Positions 12,691-39,683 of a stretch of DNA of 64,000 nucleotides are shown here, in pieces (position 1 is the stretch's first letter; each line of letters opens with the position of its first letter). Source of the DNA: Ianthella basta (taxonomy: Eukaryota > Porifera > Demospongiae > Verongiida > Ianthellidae). A program made the position numbers and the translations under genes. The notes under the pieces were generated by a model that ran no database searches, was not told the DNA's origin, and saw nothing but the letters and a program-made list of their open reading frames with translations. Where the stretch lies: assembly GCA_964019415.1 (NCBI GenBank), contig OZ025880.1, positions 7,308,585 through 7,372,584 of the forward strand. The letters run 5' to 3'.

Positions 12691-12841
12691 AGGCACGACA
12701 CTTGAAGAACTACAAAACAATGCCAATCAACAAACCACTGTCCAGCATGCTACAGTAAAGAAATTGTCAAGCAATCAATGTCAATGAATTTTCAGCAATA
12801 AAAACTGGTGTCTGGTTGGTAGTGCTGGATGCATCATGTTG

Positions 12842-14121
12842 CTAGTCCTCGTACACCAGAGGGCCAACCGGCTGTCGCCCACCTTCCCCAGTGGAGTATG
12901 GGGGGGAGGACATGTCATCACAGCTGTCAGAGGGATGGAGGCTTGAGGAGAGCATACCATTGGCTGTATGCAATGGGTGAGTATAGTCAGTGGAGGCCTG
13001 GGGTTGAGCCCCAGCCGACTGGGGTTGGGTGTTCACTCTTTCAGGCCGCTGGGCCAGGCACTGGTTATTCTGCTTCTGATCTTCCCAGAAGAGAGAGATG
13101 GGATCCTTGCTAGGAGCCACCGGTTTCCTGTTCCCCACCTCTCCCCCTGCCTTCTGCTGCCGCTGAAACATGTCGGCTACAAAAGGCGAGTAGGCCACAT
13201 CAACTGAAGGAGAGAGGAGGTTGCCTCCATTCCCCACATCCCTGAGAGGGCTGGTATGGTGAGAAGGTGTGAACTGGAGCTCTGGGAACTTAAAGTAGTT
13301 CTGACGAGTTCTCCTTCGCACTGAGGACTTGCAGGCAGAAACGGGTGCTTTGAGAGACAGTGGGACAACTCTTCTGACAGTGGACTGTGCCTGCACACAT
13401 GGGGGGGGGGAGAGGGGAGGGAGAGTAGCATGGCATAACTCCTTGTATGCACTTGTGCTGACAGCAGCGGTCAGCCCCCACTACTGATGTACAACACACA
13501 CACACACACACACGTACACACGCACGCACACGCACACACAGGTATGCAGTATCAACCAAGGCACAATGAAAAACATCCCTTAATATTGGCAGAAGAATTT
13601 CAAGCCAAAAATGTGCCTTCCACACAATGCGGCAGGGAAGAAAGGAGGAGAGGGGAGGGTGGGGCAAAGGGGAGGGGTGGGTAGGGTGGGGGAAAGGGGA
13701 GAGGATAGGAGGAAACACTGCCCAATGTGGACATAACCACTTCATATGTAACCCTAGCACAACCGTTTAAGAAACCTTTGCGTGGCAGTGGGCGTGACGG
13801 GGAATGCAGTGCAAGTAACAGAGGACAGCCACCCCCACAAGAAGACGTGACCTCGGCCCCTGAAACACGCCTCTCTGCGAACCACACACATGGTGGGTGG
13901 TATCAGTACAAAGGGAGTAATCTATCTACACCTTTGTTGTGGGATATTGTGTGTGCTACACTCGGGTGAGCTGTTATGGACACCAGTGTGTGCGTAACCA
14001 CACTGCACGTATGAGGTTGAGTGGGGTGCAGGGAGGCAGTGGTGGTGGGACATTCCTCTGCTGGGAAGATGACTGCATTTGTTTTTGTACATGTAATTTA
14101 CAAAATACATTACAGCAAGTG

Positions 14122-14200
<79 letters not shown>

Positions 14201-15358
14201 CTGTATGCTATGGTGATACACAGGGTGGTGTGCTGGCATCCAATTATTTAACTTATTCTTTGATGCTGTGATCAGCATGTCTCTTCAGAAGCACCCTGAG
14301 AAAGGGCTGACCATCCTGCTCAACACAGAGGCTGAGCTAGTGGGGAGCGGAGAGCCGATGAGGGATCAACATCTGATCCCAGACCTTGAATATGTGGATG
14401 ACATGTGTCTGCTCATCAGTTCCATGGATGAGTTAGAGGAGATAGTGCCGGACCTGTACCAGAGCTGCAAGGAGATGGGTCTCTCCATGCAGCAGTGCCC
14501 GTAAGACCAAAACTCTGGCAGACGCCAGGGTCCAACAGGAAGCTCCTAAAAGTATCACACTGCAGGATGCAGACAAGCCAGTGGATGTGGTGGAAGAGTT
14601 TGAATACCTGGGAAGCATTGTGACATCAATTTGTGGGCTAGACAGAGAGTTTAGTGTGTGAATTCATAAGGCATTCAACAGCTTTAGAAGTCACTGTTAG
14701 ATCCTTTGGTACCAGAAATCAATTAAACAATCCACTAAACTCATATAAAATGTTCAAGGCAGCAATACCACCTCTTTTGTATGGCAGTGAGACCTGGACA
14801 CCATTGTCGCAGCAATCGAAGAGATTGCAGAGCTTGTCATGCATTGTTTGTGAAGTATCTTGGTACATACGTATATCAGTCAGAGAGAAGCAAAGAAATA
14901 CCATTGTCAGACCTATATGGCCAATGTGGAGAATGAGAAAGATGGGGAAATGGAAAATATGCAGAAAGACAAGAAGAAAGGGAGAAGAGAGGGGAAACAA
15001 ATGGCAGAACAGACTGACCTACAGTGCACTGAGCCTGGTTCAGCTTTGTAGCTCACAACAAAGCAGGTCTTGTTAACCATCGGTGACAAAGACCTGGAGC
15101 AGCAGCCCAGAAGGCCCTCACTTGCCAGTATATTGTAACACAAACTGTAAACCACAAGTCCTCCACTACCATGATAAGTCCTGCCGAGAAACCCCACCAG
15201 AACCAAGAGATCACACGGGGGGCAATAAACCATCTTCCTCCCACCCCATTGTTGAAGCTCTGATGGCATGGCCCACACCACTCATTGAACCAGGAAGTGA
15301 AAGCAGAACATGAATGGTGCTTGTATGCATGTTTCTGTATGTACGTATGCGCACACAC

Positions 15359-15399
<41 letters not shown>

Positions 15400-16086
15400 T
15401 GTGTGTGTGTGTGTGCGTGCTTGTATGCATGTTTCTGCGCATACATACGTATACGCACATGTGTGTGCTCTGTGTATGCATCCGTAGGATCACACCGGGT
15501 GATGTACAGGCATGTACGTACGTATGTATGCAGGGCTGCCACTGCATTGAGGAGTGGCCACATCACCAGGAGTGCACAAAGGAGCACTGAGCTCTGAACA
15601 AATGTCTCAGATTACTGAGTAAACACTGCCTCATATGGTGAGCACAGCAAGTTATGGTAGATAGCCATTCTGCGGACACCAGTAACCTTTCCATTTTAAG
15701 ACATGTCGATAAGCGCCATCCACACTGTAGGAAGGAATCAATTCCACTGCTCCTCTGCACACACACCTTCTCAGGTGTCAGCTTGGGGCAGCACACACAC
15801 ACCACCCGCCCACTGCACAGGGCTGGTCGCTGGACCACAGCTTCCCAACACAAGGTGATGGGATGGCTAGCATGAGAATCATGGGGGTGGGGGCTACCCT
15901 ATCACATATGTACACCCCCCCAACACACAATGTCATGCACACCACCCACCCTGTCATTCCTTCTCCTTTGACAGCTGACAAGGTAGGATTTCATCAAAGC
16001 CTCCACCTCACTCTGATCTGATGTGGCAACTCCACTACACTGCAGTCAGGCATTGGGACACGGGCAATGAGATGAGGCACATAGAC

Positions 16087-16123
<37 letters not shown>

Positions 16124-16141
16124 AACACACACATGCACACG

Positions 16142-16196
<55 letters not shown>

Positions 16197-18741
16197 CACT
16201 CCAAGCCCTGTTCCAGTGGTAGTCTTTCCTGGTGTCTGCCCCACACGACCAGCCTTCCGTCGACGGCTGGTGGTTGCCATTAGTTTCACCAACTCCTTTA
16301 GTTCTTCTCTGTCTCCTCTCTTCCCACCATGGCCCTGGGGGAGATGGGGAGGAGGAGGGAAGGGAATGGAAGAAGGTGGAGGTGGAGTGGCATTGAAAGA
16401 GAATGACAGACGCTGTCTGAATAGGTGCAACTTACTGGGGAGTAAGTCCCTGTCATTACTCCATGTGATGCTTGTGGGCGTGTCCTAGTTCGGGTGGTGC
16501 TAAGTTTCTTGACAATCTCCTCCAGTTCTGCTATGTCTTGTGACAAAGTGGACTGACAGGGGGCTGCCCCACCTACAGGGGGTGGAGGTGCCGCCGCTAG
16601 AGGGAAACAAGAAGAAGCAGTGTTCTCCTCTGATAATAGTTTAAGGGTGCACTGGACCACTAGTTATGTGAGGACTGGCTAGTGGATGGTGGAGTGTGGG
16701 AGAGGGTGTCAGCTTCCTTTGCACAGCACAGTAGGGAGGATGCATGGAGAGCCTTGTCACACAGAATGTAATGCATGCAAGCCTATGCCACATGACTAGT
16801 GTCAGGGCAGGTGGGGGACAGGGGGGAGAATAGGAGGTGGCATAGGGGAGGACTGGTGGGTGGCATAGAGGAGATCTTAGCCCAAGCAAGAATAGATGCG
16901 ACAGCACAAAACAGGACACATGATGTGAGTAGGCATAACTGTGCAATGGAAGGATGTCCATACTACAGTACATACACAAACATTACTATACCCCCCCCCC
17001 CCCCTCTACACACACACACTCAATGTCCCATCAGCTCCCATTAGTAGAGGAGAGAATGGACTAGGCTAGATCACTGCTGTGTTCATGCAACCAAGAGAGG
17101 AACTAGCTCAACAGGCTAAGGAAGGAGGGGCTATGAACCAAGAGGTGTCACCAGTGCCTCCTACGCGCGCGTGTGTGTACCTTCAGGTATGGCGGTGGTG
17201 AGCTTTGCCCTAGACGGAGTTGACTCCACTTTGTCAGCCTGCCTGGCTTTCTCCCTCCATGAAGAGGTGGTGATGGGGTGGTGTGGGGTGGGTGTCTTCC
17301 TCACCGCAGTGTTGGTGCCCTGTGTGCTAGCTGGCTTGTTGAAAGTTCTACAAATACCTCTTGCCTTCCTGAACAGCCCGCCCTGTTCTGCTGTCCTCCT
17401 CCCAACGGACTGCACTTTGCTTGCCGTGGCGGCCTCACAAGGAAGACCAGTCTCTTTCTCCCTCTGCCGTGTGGGCTCACAGAGGATAGCACTGCCATCT
17501 TCGCCATTGACAGTACTGCTGGCCGTTGACCTCTGCCAGCGGGGAGCAGCTGACACTGATGTGGTGGGGACGGGTCGCCCAGCTGGATTGTCCTGGGGTG
17601 GAAGGAGAGCGAAGGGTGAAAATGAGTACAGATGAAGCAGTGGATCAGATACAGCATCAGGAACAGAGCCATAAGCTAGAAGGTGAAGGTGAATGGGGCT
17701 CACTGCGTGCTGATCACCCTCCTACAGTCTGTCACCTTTGTGACTCCGTAAAAGGCTGTCACCTAACCATCACAGCCGGCCAGTGTACGGTCTGGTACGG
17801 GCTCTGGTATGAATAATAGAACAGGTCTGGCTACTACACAAGTACATACCCCCCCCCCCCCCCCCCTCCCTCGACACTTTCATTCCACAACTCATACACT
17901 GAGTCTACCTTGATGGGCACACAGTGGGGTAGACCTTTCTTGACAATGAGGCAACTACATGCGAGCTATATCAGGAGGTGGACAAGTACATCACATGATA
18001 CCACTTGTAGCTAGTGGGTAGCGAAGTGACATAGGTCTTCATCAGCTGATAAAAATGTTTCATCAGCTGATAAAGGCCTACGTGGCCAAAACGTCCTGAG
18101 TTACTGTGAATTTCTGCTACGCAAGTGCTCAAACAACTACCTACTAGCTATAATACGTCCCACGTAGCAATGAGTCTCTACGCTATCATGATATTACTTA
18201 AGACCACATTTGAGTGTGGTACAACTGATATACATTACGTCAAGTTCCAGTGTGAGCTATAACATTTATCACACACCAGATATCACTCGGTTGCCATGGC
18301 AATATGATACACTACTATGCATGTCGAAGTACTGCAGGTGTACTGTATATACAGTCAGTATGACGGGTGGGAGTGACATGAGGTGTAGCAGGCCTGACAA
18401 GAGGTGTGGTAGGTGTGACATGAGGTGTAGCAGGCCTGACAAGAGGTGTGGTAGGTGTGACATGAGGTGTAGTAAGTGTGACATGAGGTGTGGTAGGTGT
18501 GACATGAGGTGTGGTACTCCAGATGGGGCAGATGGGGCTGTAGACACATCCGAGCGGTAAGAGCACACTTGCATTCATTCCATTGAACTGGCAAAACTAC
18601 ATCCGCAACTCTCACTTTAAGCTGGCTCCTGGAAGTATGCGATTCTTGAGTGCTCTTCGCATTTGTCTTAGTCTTCTTCCGAATTGGGACGGGGATGCGG
18701 CTCGCGGCGGGCTGTACCGCGCTACAACCAGTGGACGCCAT
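12842..18741 (-). CDS. Unrecognised basic Ser/Pro-rich protein with SxIP-type motif (4 exons)
   Basis: Exons 18741-18616, 17592-17181, 16596-16436 and 13390-12842 have GT/AG borders and join in consistent phase to 1248 nt, 415 residues plus TAG. The protein is mostly disordered: many Ser, Thr, Pro, Arg and Lys. Residues near 14 read SRIPVPIRKK, an SxIP motif flanked by basic residues, the known EB1/microtubule plus-end docking signature. A short possible coiled-coil (IAELEEIVKKL) lies in exon 3. The last exon contains FPELQFTP and DPISLFWEDQ stretches. Another open, proline-rich frame at 16416-16200 could be an alternative exon, but an intron of only 19 nt would separate it from exon 3. I do not recognise the family. 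A centrosomal, ciliary or microtubule role is inferred from SxIP plus the X-box. Confidence 0.6.
14128..14198. repeat. (TG)n microsatellite
   Basis: About 35 TG repeats in the last intron of the SxIP-motif gene, immediately upstream of the LINE fragment. Confidence 0.97.
14267..14870 (+). pseudogene. Non-LTR retrotransposon reverse transcriptase fragment
   Basis: A 14268-14504 frame carries the RT catalytic block YVDDMCLLISSMDELEEI. The neighbouring frame continues with an FEYLGSIVTS-type block at about 14600, and a third has LYGSETWTPLSQQSKRLQS at about 14780, which match post-catalytic parts of LINE RTs. The changes of frame, in-frame stops and missing 5' half show a dead fragment. It lies antisense in the last intron of the SxIP-motif gene. 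Confidence 0.8.
15366..15416. repeat. (TG)n microsatellite
   Basis: Interrupted TG tract in the same intron. Confidence 0.9.
16088..16196. repeat. (ACAG)n followed by (AC)n
   Basis: Eight ACAG units (16089-16122) grade into an AC tract up to 16196, next to a possible alternative exon of the SxIP-motif gene. Confidence 0.95.
16640..16815 (+). repeat. Dispersed ~175-bp repeat, copy 1
   Basis: From GGGTGCACTGGACCACTAG to GTGTCAGGGCAGGTGGGGG this stretch is nearly identical to 63067-63245. A diverged copy appears at about 11620-11770. No inverted ends or A-tail were found; it may be a SINE- or MITE-type element. Confidence 0.8.
18362..18520. repeat. 21-bp minisatellite (GTGTGACATGAGGTGTGGTAG)
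   Basis: About eight copies with two alternating variants (GACATGAGGTGTAG and GACAAGAGGTGTGG), in intron 1 of the SxIP-motif gene. Confidence 0.9.
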
Positions 18742-18752
18742 TTTGTGCGTCT

Positions 18753-18765
18753 GTTGCTTAGAAAC
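18753..18765. promoter_or_regulatory. X-box (RFX site) at the start of the SxIP-motif gene
   Basis: GTTGCTTAGAAAC fits the RFX consensus (RYYNYY, 1-3 nt, RRNRAC) exactly and ends 12 bp upstream of the ATG on the minus strand. RFX sites close to the start are typical of animal ciliary genes. The function here is inferred. Confidence 0.55.
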
Positions 18766-19689
18766 ACGCGCTCGAAAAATCAAACAAGCTGATTGCGCAA
18801 TGAAAGCAGCCTATATTTAGATATGCTGACGTCATAGAAGTGACTACTGATATAATAGAGAATCTATGGACCCAAGTGCCTCACAGCATGGATGCAATTT
18901 GGTCAGCTTGAAGGCAGAAGGGCTGTTAATTAAGGCATCAGTGTAAATAAAGTCACTGCCTCTTGTTTATGGCATCTCGCTGCATGTATTAGACGATAGT
19001 AGTGTTATTAGCTATGCAGCAATAGCTACTGTCACAATTCTCGTCTCAACCAAGATAAAGTGGACACTCGTTGCTATGCCCAGATCGATGTGAAGTAGGG
19101 AAAGACTCTTGATTGTGAATCACGTGGTTAGAGTGGTATAATTCCATGTCAAGAAATGCAAGGCATTTTCATCTTAGTTGTAATAACCCTAAGCTGTACC
19201 TAATATCAGTCTGCAGCTGCCTCAAGGAAGGTGAACTAGTCTCAACTGAAGCACCTTTTGAGACCATAACATGTAACACAACGGCAAGACATTCTTCCTT
19301 TTACAGTGGCAGATCTAGAGGGGGATCCAGGGGTGCAAAGGAACCCCCTTTTGCTAGTCATATGTAAGATTTTGGGCAGTTTTTGATGCATTGACAGCAA
19401 GAAGATGATCCCATAACTACATAGGACTGGTGAATCCCACTGCCCCACCTTGATGTCCATTCTAAGAGGCATTCTGCAGCCCTGCCAGCACACTCTCACA
19501 CAAGAGAAAAAGTAAATAAAGACAAAAAGTCAGGTTTTCAGCAGCAACACCCATTCCATAACGGATGCGGCCTGTGCCCAGCAGCTCCCCAGAAGGGACC
19601 CCTCATTCGCGGAGTTTCCAGTTCTCATCCCTAGGTGAGACCAAGCCACCGAGACACCAGTCCCCCCCGTACGGGTGCATACTATGTAT

Positions 19690-19956
19690 GCATGAGTGGA
19701 GGTTGGCTGGCCTCTCTAGCTGGCAGTGCCACTGATCAAGGGACTAGCTGGTTGGTGCCACCGGTTTGAGTGGTAGCATATGGGATTGGGTAAGCAGTGG
19801 TTTCACTGTATTCACTGTATGCTTATATACGCAATCCACAAAGTCATGTTGTTACCCCACGCGTGGTAACCCAGGGAGGGGGTAAGTGATTGCTTCAGTC
19901 TGACTGTCTGTCTGTCCATCTGTTTGTCGGCAAAACCTTACCCTAAATACCAGTAC

Positions 19957-20035
<79 letters not shown>

Positions 20036-20340
20036 GTGTGTGCGTGTGTGCGTGTGTGTGTGTGTGTGCGTGTGTACGTGTGTGTGCGTGTGTGTGTGCG
20101 TGTGTGCGTGTGTGTGTGTGTGTGTGTGCGTGTGTGTGTGTGCGTGTGTGTGCGTGTGTGTGTGCGTGTGTGCGTGTGTGTGTGTGTGCGTGTGTACGTG
20201 TGTGCGTGTGTGTGTGTGCGTGTGTGTGTGCGTGTGTGTGCGTGTGTGTGTGTACGTGTGTGCGTGTGCGTGTGTGTGCGTGTGTGTGTGTGTGTACGTG
20301 TGTGTGTGTGAGCTGCACTGTCTAGTCCTGCGTGGGGTAT
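19690..20340 (+). repeat. Dispersed repeat carrying an internal (TG)n array, copy 1
   Basis: Shared blocks with 53539-53900 are CACTGATCAAGG-CTAGCTGG, GCCACCGGTTTG, GTTGTTACCCCACRYGTGGTAAC, the 65-bp tract from GGGGTAAGTGATTGC through TACCAGTACCTAG, then a TG/CG array (19960-20309 here) and GAGCTGCACT. The same non-repetitive borders flank the microsatellite at both loci, so the microsatellite travelled as part of the element. Confidence 0.8.
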
Positions 20341-20701
20341 GGCACTATGTGCACTCTAACTAGTGTAATTTGTACTGTATTCAAATTGCATGGGACAATG
20401 ACACATGTACTAGCTATACACATGCGCTCATTGAGAACCTGCTACCTGTTACCATTCACAAACACACAGCTGGAAGAATTCAATAAGGAATATTAAAATT
20501 AATATGATACAGTGAAATTGTGGCAACATTCATACAATGTCTGTCAAATGAAATGTATACAAACCTCTGTCACACATGGGCATGCAGATACAATATATAT
20601 ACGTATATTAAACAATGATATCAAGTGAAAGCTATGAATTTAATTAAATTAAATTGGGAAGGCATGCGTGCGTGTGTGTGTGTGTGTGTGTGTGTAAAAG
20701 C

Positions 20702-32410
<11,709 letters not shown>

Positions 32411-33470
32411 GTTCTGAGCTAGAACTCTATCTCTCTGTCTCTGTGCGTGTCCACCCGCCAGCGCGCTGACACATCCAGAAGTTGGATCCCGCCAACTACT
32501 TGCTATTGAAGCTACGTCTAGACGGGGGCAGCAAACAGTTTTCCCAGTTAGGAGGGGGTGTACTTGTACGGCCTCGCTAACGAAGGGGACTGGATGCGAA
32601 CCACTGCAGATACGCGCGTCTTCACTGGAAGCGAACGGGACCTGCTGTATGTCGGGGAGAGGGGGTCTTAATACCGCTCACTGAACCGCTCTCTGTGTCC
32701 CCCTCCGGAACGCAGGCCCATCCCACGAACACCATAGCCTGCCCATACCAAGCGTCTCCAATACTTCGCACGTGCGCTGCGATAAGTTTACACATTGGAA
32801 TTTACATTATCACTGTGCATATAAAAATGTGCATCCTCAATTCTGAAGAAATTGTGATTAAATATGTGTCTCTGATACACGGCGTCACGCACCATCAGTT
32901 GGAAGCATCTGTCTCTTCCTCTGTGTGGTTCAGCATGCCTGCACAGAGAAGATAAACGGTAGGGAAAGCTTTGTGTGTGTGTGACCGCGTGAACAGCCAC
33001 ATTAAAATACACTATAGGAGCACTCAATCGACAAAAATGAAAAAAATGGTAGTGTGTATGCTAGATAATCTGCAGACACCTCCCTCTCCTCTCCTACACA
33101 CCTTCTCTCCCTACACACCTCCCTCCCCTCCCCTACACACCTCCTTCTCTCCCTACACACCTCCCTCCCCCTCCTCTACACACCTCCCTCCCCTCCCCTA
33201 CACACCTCCTTCTCTCCCTACACACCTCCCTCCCCTCCCCTACACACCTCCTTCTCTCCCTACACACCTCCCTCCCCTCCCCTACACACCTCCTTCTCTC
33301 CCTACACACCTCCCTCCCCTCCCCTACACACCTCCTTCCCCTCCCCTACACATCTCCCTCCCTCCTCCTACACACCTCTCTCCCTCCCTCCTCCTACACA
33401 CCTCCCTCCCTCAGCTTCCCCTACACATCTCCCTCTCCCTCCCCTAAACACCTCTTTCCCTCCTCTTCCC
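32411..33470. other. Intergenic region between the RhoGAP 5' end and the nischarin-like 3' end
   Basis: No gene seen. The left part (32411-32720) is the upstream region of the RhoGAP gene with moderate CpG content. The right part holds the pyrimidine-rich array 33075-33480. Confidence 0.6.

Positions 33471-33480
<10 letters not shown>
33075..33480. repeat. Pyrimidine-rich minisatellite (CTCCCCTACACACCTCCTTC units)
   Basis: A roughly 20-42-bp unit built from CTACACACCTCC and CCTCCCCT blocks is repeated over 400 bp directly beyond the nischarin-like stop codon. On the coding (minus) strand it is purine-rich. Confidence 0.9.
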
Positions 33481-38969
<5,489 letters not shown>

Positions 38970-39473
38970 GGCATCCACACAGAGAGATACGACACTTCGT
39001 CCTAACGGCTCTGCTCAGCTCACAGCGAACCAACTATTGCTAAATGAAAAACAAAGTGGGTGAAACCCGTCATGCGTGTGCGAGACTCACCCACTTCACC
39101 GGGGGACCGAATTGAGTCATATTTTTAGCACGTGTGTCCGCAAAAATATTCCCCACGAAATTAGTAACTTTCTCGGGAGTTTGCTGTTCTCTGCAGGCTG
39201 AAGCACCGCACCAACTGTGCACACCTCATTTGAAAGCAGGACCGACGCAACTGGAGAGCTAGCTTTGCACGTGGTGCGCCCTGCTCCAGCAATCTAGTGC
39301 ATTTCCCTTCCCTATATATTGGACATGTGTCGGTCATATCTTCCCTCAAAGATACAGTATGCAATTTGATGGAATCGAAGCCCATTCATTCACTGTGTGT
39401 GCCCAGTGCCAAGTGGACAGATGGATTAGGCTGGACTGCCTGAGTCATACCTGGAGTGAAGGACAACTGCAAA

Positions 39474-39531
<58 letters not shown>

Positions 39532-39683
39532 GTGTGTGTGTGTGTGTCCATTCGTATACATCAACTGAACGTGTACTTGATATTGACATTTGACACACAC
39601 ACCACCAGCTGGTGATATGCTATTTAAAGGCAGTATCATACAGAAATGCATCTTGCTGTGTGAGAGTCACATGACACAAAGTG

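Larger units (their letters stand above)
7679..12841. other. Long intergenic stretch without a confident gene
   Basis: Apart from the CRE-like site and repeats listed separately, I see no supported gene. A 125-residue minus-strand frame at 9816-10193 (Cys-rich, ending in a TGA) and a plus-strand frame at 8292-8627 are the only candidates, and neither has clear domains or a start. A foldback is at 9325-9516, tandem units at 10300-10600 and a 27-bp minisatellite at 12255-12690. Confidence 0.5.
18742..20701. other. Intergenic stretch between SxIP-motif gene and RhoGAP gene
   Basis: No gene is visible. It contains the promoter side of the SxIP-motif gene, a repeat remnant near 19300-19370, a dispersed repeat with an internal TG array (19690-20340) and the AT-rich 3' flank of the RhoGAP gene. 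Confidence 0.6.

Noticed and set aside
13939..14251. Plus-strand frame running into a poly-Cys/Val tract as a gene
   Set aside because: It consists mainly of the (TG)n microsatellite in an intron and has no supporting splice or domain evidence.
19924..20363. Long Cys/Val or His/Thr frames on both strands
   Set aside because: Dinucleotide TG/AC arrays automatically give such frames; the same applies to the arrays near 38600, 54200, 56400 and 59000.
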